Shown here piece by piece: positions 9,427 to 18,309 of a stretch of DNA of 64,000 bases. The position numbers and the translations under genes were made by a program. Source of the stretch: Geovibrio ferrireducens. GTDB lineage: Bacteria > Chrysiogenota > Deferribacteres > Deferribacterales > Geovibrionaceae. The notes beneath the pieces are model-generated. The model was not told where the DNA came from and did no database searches. It saw only the letters and a list, made by a program, of their open reading frames with translations. Numbering within the stretch: position 1 is the stretch's first letter; each line of letters starts with the position of its first letter. Where the stretch lies: positions 310,001-374,000 of the forward strand of contig NZ_JAJAPB010000002.1 of assembly GCF_026226615.1 (NCBI RefSeq), given 5' to 3'.

Positions 9427-11016
9427 ATGAAAACCGAACATACCGGACTTGAGGAGTACGGTTTCAGGAACCTGGCTCGCATAAACTGGAATCTGCCTAC
9501 GCCCGCCCTGTATGAGCAGATCATTATGAGAAAGGAAGCTATCCTCTCTCATCTCGGCCCAGTTGTAGCCAGAACCGGACACCATACCGGCCGCTCGCCT
9601 AACGATAAATTCGTGGTGGATGAGCCTACTACGACCAACGATGTATACTGGTCAAAGGATAACAAAAAATTTACCGAAGCGCAGTTTGACAAGCTCTTCA
9701 GCAAAATGGCCTCATACCTGCAGACGAAAGAGGTTTTCGTTCAGGAATGCTACGCAGGTGCAGACGCAAACACCAGACTGAAAGTGCGCGTTGTAACCGA
9801 AACAGCATGGCACAGCCTTTTTGCGAGAAACATGTTCATCACAGAAAGGGATCAGGAAGTTCTTAAAGACTTCGCACCCGATTTCACAGTGGTAAACTGC
9901 CCCCGCTTCCACGCAATTCCCGAAGAGGACGGAACAAATTCCGAAACCTTCATAATAGTAAACTTTAAAAGAAAAATCGTCATCATCGGCGGTACAAGCT
10001 ATGCGGGAGAGATCAAAAAATCGATCTTCACCGTTATGAACTACCTGCTCCCCAAACAGGGCGTAATGAGCATGCACTGCTCCGCCAACATAGGCGAAGA
10101 AGGGGATACGGCTGTATTCTTCGGTCTTTCAGGAACGGGCAAAACCACCCTTTCCACAGATCCCGAAAGATACCTCATCGGCGACGATGAGCACGGCTGG
10201 AACAATGACGGCGTTTTCAACATAGAAGGCGGCTGCTACGCCAAGGTTATCAACCTTTCCAAAGAAGCAGAGCCCGATATTTACGAATGCACAAGAAAAT
10301 TCGGCACTATCCTTGAGAACGTTGCCGTTGATATGACTTCAAGAGCAATCGACCTTGACGATAACAGCCTTACGGAAAATACAAGGGCATCCTACCCCCT
10401 GAGCCAGCTTCCTAAAATTGTGGAATCAGGCAAGGGCGGACATCCCAACAACGTAATTTTCCTTACTTACGATGCGTTCGGAGTGCTTCCTCCCGTTTCA
10501 AGGCTCAGCATTCCCCAGGCTATGTACCACTTCATCTCCGGCTACACAGCAAGGGTTGCAGGCACTGAAAAAGGGGTTACAGAGCCCAAAGCTGTTTTCT
10601 CAACATGCTTCGGCGCGCCTTTCATGGTATGGCATCCCTCCGTTTACGCAAAACTCCTCGGTGACAAGGTCAAAGAGAAAAATGTTCAGTGCTGGCTTGT
10701 TAACACAGGTCTCACAGGCGGACCTTACGGAGTGGGCAAACGTTTCTCCATCAAGTACACAAGGGCGATAATAAAAGCTATCCTCACAGGTGAGCTCAAC
10801 AAAACTGAGTTCAAAACCGATCCCATTTTCGGATTCGGCATCCCTCAGTTTATCCCCGGCGTACCCGCGGAGGTTCTTGATCCCTCCTTCGGATGGTCGA
10901 GCAGACAGGCATACGATGATATGCACAGAAGCCTCGCCTCCAAGTTTGCCGAGAACTTCAAAAGATTTGAAGACGGTATGGATCCCGAAATTACAAAAGG
11001 CGGACCTACCCTTTAA
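9427..11016 (+). CDS. pckA: Phosphoenolpyruvate carboxykinase (ATP)
   Basis: Interconverts oxaloacetate + ATP with PEP + CO2 + ADP; first step of gluconeogenesis or, in anaerobes, a route for CO2 fixation. The ATP type is shown by the P-loop GLSGTGKTTLSTDP, the metal-binding IGDDEHGWNNDGVFN and the substrate motif RTGHHTGRSPNDKF near the N terminus. 529 residues, close to the ~540 usual for the family. I place the start at the ATG behind TTGGAGGGG; a longer reading from a TTG at 9388 would lack a ribosome-binding site. Monocistronic: own promoter upstream and a strong terminator just after the stop. Confidence 0.97.
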   Translation: MKTEHTGLEEYGFRNLARINWNLPTPALYEQIIMRKEAILSHLGPVVARTGHHTGRSPNDKFVVDEPTTTNDVYWSKDNKKFTEAQFDKLFSKMASYLQTKEVFVQECYAGADANTRLKVRVVTETAWHSLFARNMFITERDQEVLKDFAPDFTVVNCPRFHAIPEEDGTNSETFIIVNFKRKIVIIGGTSYAGEIKKSIFTVMNYLLPKQGVMSMHCSANIGEEGDTAVFFGLSGTGKTTLSTDPERYLIGDDEHGWNNDGVFNIEGGCYAKVINLSKEAEPDIYECTRKFGTILENVAVDMTSRAIDLDDNSLTENTRASYPLSQLPKIVESGKGGHPNNVIFLTYDAFGVLPPVSRLSIPQAMYHFISGYTARVAGTEKGVTEPKAVFSTCFGAPFMVWHPSVYAKLLGDKVKEKNVQCWLVNTGLTGGPYGVGKRFSIKYTRAIIKAILTGELNKTEFKTDPIFGFGIPQFIPGVPAEVLDPSFGWSSRQAYDDMHRSLASKFAENFKRFEDGMDPEITKGGPTL

Positions 11017-11023
11017 TGAATAC

Positions 11024-11055
11024 GAAGCGGGCTTAACAGCCCGCTTCACTTTTTT
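11024..11055 (+). terminator. Rho-independent terminator of pckA
   Basis: A perfect 9-bp stem, GAAGCGGGC / GCCCGCTTC, with loop TTAACA, followed by ACTTTTTT. It begins eight bases after the pckA stop and works in the plus direction only; the opposite side has no T-run for the converging GntR gene. Confidence 0.9.
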
Positions 11056-11061
11056 ATCTGT

Positions 11062-11784
11062 TTATTTCTTTGAAAGCCTCGTTGAAAAGACAAACCTGCC
11101 CGCTGGATGTATTGTCACCGACACTTCCGCAGCCTTGTTAGCCGAATCGTAATAATATCTTATAATCTTAAGCGCCGGAGTTGAGGCATCCGCCTGAAGG
11201 ACATCAACAAGATGTTCCGGCACTGTTACTGCGTATATGTCCTGTTTTATACTTGAGATCCTTCTTCCGTACCTTGTTTCAAGAAGAGAGCTGACAAGCA
11301 TTTCGGGAGACTCTTCCATAATAGCAGGCAGCTCGGTGTAGGAAGGATCAACATAAACATCAGTCCACCCCACAGGCGGAGTATCGCCCTCGTCAAGCCT
11401 CAAGCTAGATATGCGGAGCTTGCGCACGCCGGGGGAACAGGCAATCTCTTTACTGAGTGTCTGATCAACTACAATAGTTTCTATTTTCTGAACAGAACGT
11501 TTGTGCCTTGTACCGAAGTCAGAGAGTTCTTCCTGCGATGCCAGTGAATAGCTGTATTTAGAGGATGTGGAGGCTTCTTCTATTTTAGTTCCTGCTTTTT
11601 TATTTCTGGATACAAGCCCAAGCTCCTGAAGCTCTCTTATCGCCGCTCTGATTGTGTGGCGGCTAACCTGAAATTCTTTGCATAACTCCATTTCAGTGGG
11701 AAGAAGAGAGTCCTTCGGATAGTGACCGGAGGCAATTCTTTCAGCAAGAATGCGTGCGGTCTGCACGTAAAGTGCTTCTTTCAT
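11062..11784 (-). CDS. GntR-family (HutC/UTRA) transcriptional regulator
   Basis: 240 residues. The N-terminal winged helix-turn-helix is clear (ASGHYPKDSLLPTEMELC followed by QVSRHTIRAAIRELQELGLV), and the rest fits the UTRA effector-binding domain of the HutC subfamily. Proteins of this type usually repress a divergent or adjacent catabolic operon until a small ligand, often the substrate or an intermediate, binds UTRA. It is divergent from the lyase/transporter pair with a palindrome in between, so control of that pair and of itself is likely. ATG start with an AAGGTG site. The ligand cannot be read from sequence. Confidence 0.92.
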   Translation of the reverse strand: MKEALYVQTARILAERIASGHYPKDSLLPTEMELCKEFQVSRHTIRAAIRELQELGLVSRNKKAGTKIEEASTSSKYSYSLASQEELSDFGTRHKRSVQKIETIVVDQTLSKEIACSPGVRKLRISSLRLDEGDTPPVGWTDVYVDPSYTELPAIMEESPEMLVSSLLETRYGRRISSIKQDIYAVTVPEHLVDVLQADASTPALKIIRYYYDSANKAAEVSVTIHPAGRFVFSTRLSKK

Positions 11785-11833
11785 TATGTTTTCACCTTAT
11801 CATTTGTTTCTGAGAAATAAGATAACAAGTAAC

Positions 11834-11877
11834 TTGACAGAATGTCCAGTCATAATATAGTATATTATGTACGTACA
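11834..11877 (+). promoter_or_regulatory. Lyase promoter overlapped by a perfect 19-bp palindrome (candidate GntR operator)
   Basis: TTGACA at 11834-11839 is followed 18 bases later by TAGTAT (11858-11863). CATAATATA-G-TATATTATG (11851-11869) is a perfect inverted repeat over the spacer and -10 region, where a bound repressor would exclude polymerase. A second perfect palindrome, TGTACGTACA (11868-11877), abuts it. The gap lies between the divergent gntR and lyase genes, the usual place for a HutC-type operator. Confidence 0.65.
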
Positions 11878-11922
11878 AATTTTATTGTATGGACATGCGC
11901 AGTCCAAACAGGAGCAGATCTG

Positions 11923-13296
11923 ATGATGAACAACAAACATCAATCAACAACCGTAATGGATTCTATCCTTTACAGAGATGCATTCGGAACTTCGGAGATG
12001 AGGGATATTTTCTCCGACTTTTCGCTGATCAGACGTTATGTGGAGGTGGAAACTGCACTTGCCAGAGCAGAGGCAAAATGCGGAGTCATACCTGCTGATG
12101 CGGCACAGAAAATTACAGAGCTAGCCGACATTGAAAAGCTTGATTATGACCTTCTGCGTCAGGAGACAGACATAGTCGGTTACCCTATTCTCCCTCTGGT
12201 GCATCAGCTTGTGAAGCAGTGCGGTGAAGCCGGCAGATACATCCACTGGGGAGCTACAACGCAGGATATAATGGATACGGCAGTTGTTCTTCAGGTTCGT
12301 GACGGGCTTGAAGTAATCGAGCGTGACATCAATGAGCTGCGCAGAATTCTTACATCACTCACAGAGCGATATAAAGACACAATCATGGCGGGGCGTACCC
12401 ACCTTCAGCATGCGCTTCCCATCACCTTCGGTCATAAAACATCCATCTGGCTTGCAATGTTTGACAGGCACTCAGAAAGGATAAAACAGCTCCGCCCCAG
12501 AGTCCTCACGGGAGAATTCGCAGGGGCAGCAGGAACACTTGCATCTCTTGATAATAAAGGACTTGAAGTTCAGAAAGCACTTATGGACGAACTAGGTCTC
12601 GGCGTGCCGCAGTCAACATGGCATGTGGCAAGGGACGGTTTTGCCGAAGCGCTGAATTTTCTCGGTCTGGTGACAGGCACTATGGGGAAAATTGCCTACG
12701 ATGTGATGATTATGGCATCCAATGAATTTGGTGAGGTTTTTGAACCCTTCGTCACAGGAAGAGGCGCCAGCAGCACAATGCCCCAGAAACGCAACCCTAT
12801 TTCAAGCGAATTGATGCTTGCCAGTGCCAAAGGGGTGAGGCAGCACGCAGGACTTATGCTCGACTCCATGATTCAGGACTTTGAAAGAGCAACAGGTCCA
12901 TGGCACACGGAATGGATAGCAATCCCTGAAAGTTTCGTACTCACAGCCGGAGCGCTCAAACAGGCAAAATTTATGCTTGGTGGGCTTATTGTTGATGAAG
13001 ACAGAATGAGGAAAAACCTTGATATAACAAACGGGTTGATAGTGGCTGAGGCTGTTATGATGGGTCTTGCCCCCTATACGGGAAGGCAGCAGGCACACGA
13101 TATTGTTTATGCAGCGTGCAGAACAGTGAATGAGAAAGGCGGGAGTCTTTCTGAAGCACTTGCCGATGTGCCGGAAGTCACTGCTCACCTTAAACGTGAG
13201 GAGATAAATGAACTCACTAATCCGGCAAACTATCTCGGTGTAACCTCTGAGATGATCGAGCACACTCTTGCTTACTCAAAAAAGCAGGGCTTTTAA
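11923..13296 (+). CDS. Fumarase/aspartase-superfamily lyase (PcaB/PurB-like), substrate unknown
   Basis: Cytoplasmic enzyme of the superfamily that includes adenylosuccinate lyase, argininosuccinate lyase and 3-carboxy-cis,cis-muconate cycloisomerase. Most members break a C-N or C-O bond and release fumarate. The signature GASSTMPQKRNPIS carries the catalytic-loop Ser; the conserved HWGATTQDIMD and GRTHLQHALPITFG regions are present. The closest style is PcaB/PurB-like. The start is the ATG with AGGAG eight bases upstream (457 residues). Its place between a GntR regulator and a DASS transporter argues for a catabolic lyase acting on an imported carboxylate rather than purine synthesis. Substrate not identifiable from sequence. 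Confidence 0.8.
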   Translation: MMNNKHQSTTVMDSILYRDAFGTSEMRDIFSDFSLIRRYVEVETALARAEAKCGVIPADAAQKITELADIEKLDYDLLRQETDIVGYPILPLVHQLVKQCGEAGRYIHWGATTQDIMDTAVVLQVRDGLEVIERDINELRRILTSLTERYKDTIMAGRTHLQHALPITFGHKTSIWLAMFDRHSERIKQLRPRVLTGEFAGAAGTLASLDNKGLEVQKALMDELGLGVPQSTWHVARDGFAEALNFLGLVTGTMGKIAYDVMIMASNEFGEVFEPFVTGRGASSTMPQKRNPISSELMLASAKGVRQHAGLMLDSMIQDFERATGPWHTEWIAIPESFVLTAGALKQAKFMLGGLIVDEDRMRKNLDITNGLIVAEAVMMGLAPYTGRQQAHDIVYAACRTVNEKGGSLSEALADVPEVTAHLKREEINELTNPANYLGVTSEMIEHTLAYSKKQGF

Positions 13297-13329
13297 TTCA
13301 TTTAACGACAATCGGACCGGGAGGTCAAT

Positions 13330-14742
13330 ATGTCAGGTAAATTAAAAAGTTCATTATCAGCGGCAGTTCCACTTGCGGTCCTTGCTGTATTATGGTTAAT
13401 TCCTGCTCCGGAAGGGCTTACGGCTCAGGCATGGCACATGTTTGCCATATTCATCGCAGTTATCATAGCTATACTCACACAACCTCTTCCCTCCGGTGCA
13501 ATAATGCTCATAGGTCTTTGCGTTGCAATCGTAACAACCACTCTTTCGCAGGCTAAAGCCCTTGCAGGTTTTGCCAGCGGCACTGTATGGCTTATTTTCA
13601 GCGCATATGTGCTTTCTCTGGGATTCGTGGAAACAGGGCTGGGACGACGCATAGCATACAAGATGCTCTCAATGTTCGGCGGCAGCAGCCTTGGTATAGC
13701 TTACGCCCTCGGAATAGCGGATCTGTTCATAGCACCCGCCACACCTTCTGTGACTGCACGTTCCGGCGGGGTTATCCTGCCTATAGCAAAATCAATAAAT
13801 GATGCACTGGATTCCAAGCCGGGTCCCACAGGCAAGAAGATAGGCGACTTCCTTATTCTCTCCTGCTTCCAGATCACCCCTGTGACCGGTGCTATATTTA
13901 TGACAGGGATGGCGGCAAACCCCCTTGCCACTAGCCTTGCAGAAAAGACGCTTGGTATAGAGATAACTTGGGCGGGCTGGGCAGCGGCGGCTATTGTCCC
14001 CATGCTTCTGTGCTTTGCCGTTACTCCTTATGTTATTTACAAGCTTGTTAATCCGGAAATGAAACACACGCCGGAAGGCAAGGAGATGGGCAAAAAATCC
14101 CTTACATCTCTGGGTTCAATGAGCAGGAAAGAGGTAGCCCTCACAATCATATTCCTTCTGGCTCTTCTTGGTTGGGCAACAAGCCTAATAACCAAACTCA
14201 GCGCAACAACCGTCGGTTTATGCGTTGTCGCACTGCTGTTTATTTTCAGAGTTGTTGACTGGAAATCAGTTCTCCGTGACTATGCAGCGTGGGATACAGT
14301 TATATGGTTCGGAGCAATTATCAGCCTGGCAACAGGTCTTTCAGATCTCGGATTCATATCATGGATGACGAACTACTTCGGACACATATTCTCAGGCTGG
14401 TCATGGATTTGGACATTCATAGCTCTGGGTCTGATTTATATCTATATTCACTATTTCTTCGCAACAGCCAGCGGACACGTCGCCGCTATGTACCCCATGT
14501 TCCTCGCCACAGCAATAACAGCGGGTGCGCCGTCTGTAATGGTGGCTATATGTTTCGGTATCTTCGGTAACCTGATGTGGGGTCTTACAGAATACGGCGG
14601 AGGACCCGGTCCTATCTATTTTGCTCAAGGGTATTATGAGCGTCCGAGGTTCTATAAACTGAATTTCGCCGTTGTAAGCATTAATGTTCTTATCACTTTC
14701 ACAGTCGGTCTTGCATGGTGGAAGGTTATCGGACTCTGGTAG
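13330..14742 (+). CDS. DASS-family (SLC13) anion transporter
   Basis: 470-residue integral membrane protein with about 12 hydrophobic segments. The stretch APATPSVTARSGGVILPI matches the conserved substrate/sodium-site region of the DiT/CitT/YbhI branch of the divalent-anion:sodium symporter family, whose members move di- and tricarboxylates such as succinate, malate, 2-oxoglutarate, citrate or tartrate. Good GGGAGG ribosome-binding site. It begins 33 bases after the lyase and is presumably its transcriptional partner, supplying the lyase substrate. Which anion, and whether import or exchange, is not determined. Confidence 0.88.
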   Translation: MSGKLKSSLSAAVPLAVLAVLWLIPAPEGLTAQAWHMFAIFIAVIIAILTQPLPSGAIMLIGLCVAIVTTTLSQAKALAGFASGTVWLIFSAYVLSLGFVETGLGRRIAYKMLSMFGGSSLGIAYALGIADLFIAPATPSVTARSGGVILPIAKSINDALDSKPGPTGKKIGDFLILSCFQITPVTGAIFMTGMAANPLATSLAEKTLGIEITWAGWAAAAIVPMLLCFAVTPYVIYKLVNPEMKHTPEGKEMGKKSLTSLGSMSRKEVALTIIFLLALLGWATSLITKLSATTVGLCVVALLFIFRVVDWKSVLRDYAAWDTVIWFGAIISLATGLSDLGFISWMTNYFGHIFSGWSWIWTFIALGLIYIYIHYFFATASGHVAAMYPMFLATAITAGAPSVMVAICFGIFGNLMWGLTEYGGGPGPIYFAQGYYERPRFYKLNFAVVSINVLITFTVGLAWWKVIGLW

Positions 14743-14805
14743 CCGCTGTCATGTATTGAGTTCATCTGACATTGCATTCATCTGACGTAAGGTGATATAT
14801 CTGAA

Positions 14806-14841
14806 GAGCAGACTCCCTGACGGGGGTCTGCTCACTTATTT
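14806..14841 (+). terminator. Terminator-like hairpin after the transporter
   Basis: GAGCAGACTCCC (14806-14817) pairs with GGGGGTCTGCTC (14822-14833) across a TGAC loop, 12 bp with one G-U pair, followed by ACTTATTTT. The T-run is imperfect, so partial termination is possible. The DUF1847 gene begins 15 bases further on, so the hairpin may attenuate rather than fully separate it. Confidence 0.6.
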
Positions 14842-14855
14842 TCAAGGAGTATGAA

Positions 14856-15446
14856 ATGTACAACTGCTCAAACTGTAAATCAAATGTGTGCTATCAGGGA
14901 AAAGACTGCGCAAAAGGGTATGACTTCAGTTATGCTGCCGCAAAGGCACGTAATATATACGAACAGGAGGAGGATAATAAAATCCTCACTGTTGCAGGGA
15001 GAATTGAAGTTGAACATTATATGAAATACACCCGTCTGGAAGAGATAATGGAGTTCTGCCGCCTGATGGAATACAGAAAAATAGGCATAGCATCATGTGT
15101 GGGGCTCTCTGCGGAAGCAGATATTCTGACAAAGATTCTGTCGAAGGAATTTGAGGTACACTCCGTGTGCTGCAAAAGCGGAGGAATAAATAAGGACGAC
15201 TACGGCATTCCCCATCTGAAAAAGGAAAGATATGAGGCAACCTGCAATCCTGCCGGGCAGGCGGAAGCGCTCAACAGTATAGGCACGGATATTAATCTTA
15301 TAGTCGGTTTATGCGTGGGGCACGACATTTTATTTTCCAAATACTCCAAGGCTCCCTGTACGACCTTTATTGTGAAGGACAGGGTGCTGGCGCATAATCC
15401 GGCTGCCGCCATATATTCAAACTATTACAAACGTAAGCTGCTGTAA
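14856..15446 (+). CDS. DUF1847 cysteine-rich metal-binding-like protein
   Basis: 196 residues. The N terminus has clustered cysteines (CSNCKSNVCYQGKDC), consistent with a bound metal or Fe-S centre, and further Cys occur in the core (SCVG, VCCKSGG, GLCVGHD). This matches DUF1847, a family seen mainly in anaerobes and of unknown function. No signal peptide, so cytoplasmic. AAGGAG ribosome-binding site. It follows the lyase/transporter pair in the same direction behind a hairpin, so co-expression is possible but not shown. Confidence 0.75.
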   Translation: MYNCSNCKSNVCYQGKDCAKGYDFSYAAAKARNIYEQEEDNKILTVAGRIEVEHYMKYTRLEEIMEFCRLMEYRKIGIASCVGLSAEADILTKILSKEFEVHSVCCKSGGINKDDYGIPHLKKERYEATCNPAGQAEALNSIGTDINLIVGLCVGHDILFSKYSKAPCTTFIVKDRVLAHNPAAAIYSNYYKRKLL

Positions 15447-15453
15447 AAAAAGC

Positions 15454-15945
15454 TTATTCAAAAACCACGCTTTTGTAAGGCTTAAGCTCCTCTATCTGCT
15501 TGTGAATGGCGGGTTCATCCACCCATTTGTGGGCACGCTCAAGGAGGTACTTTGCCTGTCCGGCGAGCTTTTCCCTCTGGTTCGTGTCATCATTGGCTTT
15601 TTCCAGCATAACTATAGACTGTCTGCACAGGCAGGAGACCATGTAGCGGATCTGCTTTGCCTTGTCCACCTTGAGAGCAAAGCGGATTATCACCGCTGCG
15701 AGAAAGAGATGAGCCGCCCAGATGAACACATTGAAAGGCAGGGTGACCAGATAGACAGTGATAACAAGCAGAATGGACATGACTATTGCCACTGTCAGTC
15801 CGGGAACCCCGACAAAAAAAACGGGAACGTTCCTGCCCTGTACGCTTTTGTAATATTTAAAAGGCCTGAATGAGCTTCCTTTGCTCACAGTGTCTGATGC
15901 TTTGCACAGGTTTTCCAGTTCAGCGACTATATTGATTTTTTCCAT
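15454..15945 (-). CDS. Small membrane protein, unknown function
   Basis: About 163 residues with two adjacent hydrophobic segments (roughly residues 43-65 and 70-88) and a charged, helical C-terminal half. No family recognised. I chose the ATG behind GGAGGT; an in-frame ATG 27 bases further upstream has no ribosome-binding site. Convergent with the DUF1847 gene (stops eight bases apart) and divergent from the ABC ATPase gene. Two membrane spans plus a soluble helical tail would fit a small membrane-anchored scaffold, but there is no evidence of a role. Confidence 0.6.
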   Translation of the reverse strand: MEKINIVAELENLCKASDTVSKGSSFRPFKYYKSVQGRNVPVFFVGVPGLTVAIVMSILLVITVYLVTLPFNVFIWAAHLFLAAVIIRFALKVDKAKQIRYMVSCLCRQSIVMLEKANDDTNQREKLAGQAKYLLERAHKWVDEPAIHKQIEELKPYKSVVFE

Positions 15946-16012
15946 CCGTTCATTACCTCCGCTTTCAGGCATGATAAATGAATACTGATTTTTCGCAAAG
16001 GGGAAAATGCCT

Positions 16013-16046
16013 TTGCCCTCTGCGTTTGTTTGTGTAATATAACATC
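16013..16046 (+). promoter_or_regulatory. Promoter of the OppF-type ATPase gene, possibly giving a leaderless mRNA
   Basis: TTGCCC (16013-16018), a 16-base spacer, and TAATAT (16035-16040). The ATG follows only six bases after the -10 element, and no Shine-Dalgarno sequence precedes it, so transcription would begin at or next to the start codon. Confidence 0.45.
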
Positions 16047-16826
16047 ATGAAACTGTTGGAACTGAAAGACACAACCAAAATCTACACAGCCTTTGAAGGG
16101 CTTTTCGCAGGCTCAGGCACAAGCTTCAAAGCGGCAGACGGCATAAGCCTCACCCTTGAGCACGGAAAAACCCTCGGAATAGTGGGTGAATCTGGCAGCG
16201 GGAAGACAACCACTGCAAAAATCATCTGTGATATAATCCGCCCGGACTCCGGGGAAGTTTTGTATAAGAGCGAAAACATCCGCACACTTGGCAGAAAGTA
16301 CGGGGAATACAGAAAAAACGTACAGATGATTTTTCAGGACCCGTACACCAGCCTGAACCCGAAACTGACCGTATTCTCCGCTATGTATGACGGAATAGCT
16401 GCGCACTCCCCCCTCTCCAAGGCGGAGATAAGAGCAAAATGCGAAGCCCTCATGGAGATGGTCGGCCTTGAGAAGGAGCATCTGGACAGGTTTCCCCATG
16501 AGTTTTCCGGCGGGCAGAGGCAAAGGGTGGCAATAGCCCGTGCTCTCAGCCTTGAGCCTGAAATTATTGTGGCTGACGAACCGGTGAGCTCGCTGGATGT
16601 TTCTGTTCAGGCGCAGATACTGAACCTGTTGAAAAAATTGACAAAAGAAAATAATATAACTCTTGTCCTCATTTCCCATGACCTTGCCGTGGTATCATTT
16701 CTTTGTGATGAAGTCATTGTGATGAATAAGGGAAAAATTGTGGAAAGAGGAACAGCGGAAGAAGTGATCCGCAGACCGAAGGAAGAATATACCAAAAAGC
16801 TTCTTGAAGCCTGCGTTTACCGCTGA
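16047..16826 (+). CDS. Orphan OppF/DppF-type ABC transporter ATPase
   Basis: 259-residue ATP-binding subunit: Walker A GESGSGKTTT near residue 50, signature FSGGQRQRVAIARAL, Walker B IIVADEPVSSLD and the switch His in LISHDLAVV. The sequence is that of the oligopeptide/dipeptide/nickel importer group. It lacks the usual C-terminal CPxGCxF cluster found in many OppF proteins. No permease, binding protein or OppD partner lies beside it; the Yej importer 27 kb away already has its own fused ATPase. It probably serves permeases encoded elsewhere. cysS begins 17 bases downstream and is likely co-transcribed. Confidence 0.88.
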   Translation: MKLLELKDTTKIYTAFEGLFAGSGTSFKAADGISLTLEHGKTLGIVGESGSGKTTTAKIICDIIRPDSGEVLYKSENIRTLGRKYGEYRKNVQMIFQDPYTSLNPKLTVFSAMYDGIAAHSPLSKAEIRAKCEALMEMVGLEKEHLDRFPHEFSGGQRQRVAIARALSLEPEIIVADEPVSSLDVSVQAQILNLLKKLTKENNITLVLISHDLAVVSFLCDEVIVMNKGKIVERGTAEEVIRRPKEEYTKKLLEACVYR

Positions 16827-16843
16827 TTAATGAGAGGTGGGCA

Positions 16844-18280
16844 ATGCTCAGGGTTTTCAATACATTAAAGAAAGAAAAGGAAGATTTTCATCCTATTAAC
16901 GATAAAAAAGTCGGTATGTATGTGTGCGGGGTCACTGTTTATGATCTCTGCCACATAGGCCACGCCAGAAGCGCAGTGGTTTTTGATGTCATACGCCGTT
17001 ACTTTGCCTTCAGCGGCTATGATGTCACCTTCGTGAAAAACTTTACAGATATAGATGACAAAATCATAAAAAGAAGCAACGAATCCGGCACGGACTGGCG
17101 CGAGCTCACCAAAACATACATGGAAGCCCATGACGCTGATATGGATTCCCTCAATGTTAAAAGGCCGGATCAGGCGCCGAAGGCCACTGACTTCATCCCC
17201 GAAATGATCGCCATGTGCGAAAACCTCATAGCCAAAGGGCACGCATACGTTTCAGACGGCGATGTATACTACAGGGTAGAAAGCTTCAGCGAATACGGCA
17301 AGCTCTCCCACCGCCATCTTGATGAAATGATGGCCGGTGCGCGGGTCGAGGTGAATGAGCGCAAGGAAAACCCTTACGATTTCGTACTCTGGAAAAGCTC
17401 CAAACCGAACGAACCTTCATGGGAAAGCCCGTGGGGACCCGGCAGACCGGGCTGGCACATTGAGTGCAGCGTCATGAGTGAGAAAATCCTCGGCCTCCCC
17501 TTTGACATACACGGCGGCGGCAAAGACCTTGTTTTCCCCCACCATGAGAATGAAATAGCCCAGTCTGAGGCGGCCTGCGGATGCGAATTTGCCCGTTACT
17601 GGATGCACAACGGATTTGTGAACATCAACGAGGAAAAGATGTCCAAATCCCTCGGAAACTTCTTCACTATCAGAGATGTCACGGCTAAGTTTGACCCTGA
17701 GATTATCCGTTTCTTTCTCCTCACCACACATTACAGAAGCGCTCTGGATTTCAGCGATGAGAAACTGAAAGATGCGGAAAGCTCGCTGGACAGAATATAC
17801 ACCATGCTTGATGAGCTTAACGGATTTACAGCCGGGAAAAAGGGTGTAAATGCAGTAAACGCTGCCGAAACCGTGGCGGCTGAGTTTACCGCCGAGTTTG
17901 ACCGGGCAATGAATGATGACTTCAACACGCCCGTAGCCCTTGCCGCCATATTTGAGGCTGTGCGCAAAATAAACAAGATTCTCGCAGATAAACCGGACAT
18001 GGATTCGCTGGAGGCTCTCCGCAAAGCTGCGGAAAAAGTTTTCGGCGCTGTTCAGGAAGTGCTCGGCGTTATAGTTAAAACACCCGAAGAGTGGTTCAAG
18101 GCTAACCTTGAAATACCCCTCAGTGAGCTTGAAATATTTATCGAGGAAAGGCAGATCGCAAGAAAAAACAAGAACTTTGAACGTGCGGATGAGATACGTA
18201 ATCTTCTGTCGGCAAAAGGGATAGAGCTTCTTGATACTCCGGCGGGAACAAAATTCAGAGCAAAAAAGATAAGGGATTAG
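16844..18280 (+). CDS. cysS: Cysteinyl-tRNA synthetase
   Basis: Charges tRNA-Cys. Class I features are all present: the HIGH-like motif CHIGHARSA after the zinc-ligand region YVCGVTVYD, further zinc ligands in WHIECS and [11 protein letters not shown], and [10 protein letters not shown] as the KMSKS loop. 478 residues, normal length. The C-terminal helical anticodon-binding part is intact. The ribosome-binding site GAGAGGTGGG lies just before the ATG. It follows the orphan ABC ATPase gene closely and ends at a hairpin. Confidence 0.98.
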   Translation: MLRVFNTLKKEKEDFHPINDKKVGMYVCGVTVYDLCHIGHARSAVVFDVIRRYFAFSGYDVTFVKNFTDIDDKIIKRSNESGTDWRELTKTYMEAHDADMDSLNVKRPDQAPKATDFIPEMIAMCENLIAKGHAYVSDGDVYYRVESFSEYGKLSHRHLDEMMAGARVEVNERKENPYDFVLWKSSKPNEPSWESPWGPGRPGWHIECSVMSEKILGLPFDIHGGGKDLVFPHHENEIAQSEAACGCEFARYWMHNGFVNINEEKMSKSLGNFFTIRDVTAKFDPEIIRFFLLTTHYRSALDFSDEKLKDAESSLDRIYTMLDELNGFTAGKKGVNAVNAAETVAAEFTAEFDRAMNDDFNTPVALAAIFEAVRKINKILADKPDMDSLEALRKAAEKVFGAVQEVLGVIVKTPEEWFKANLEIPLSELEIFIEERQIARKNKNFERADEIRNLLSAKGIELLDTPAGTKFRAKKIRD

Positions 18281-18289
18281 AAAATGAAA

Positions 18290-18309
18290 AGCAGGCCTTG
18301 CGGCCTGCT
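18290..18309 (+). terminator. Hairpin after cysS
   Basis: AGCAGGCC-TTGC-GGCCTGCT, an 8-bp perfect GC-rich stem, starts ten bases after the cysS stop. It is followed by ATTCCATAATAT rather than a T-run, so it is a weak or Rho-assisted terminator at best. Confidence 0.5.

Noticed and set aside
11923-13296. Calling the lyase PurB
   Set aside because: The signature GASSTMPQKRNP and the regulator/transporter setting favour a catabolic lyase; adenylosuccinate lyase was not claimed without alignment.
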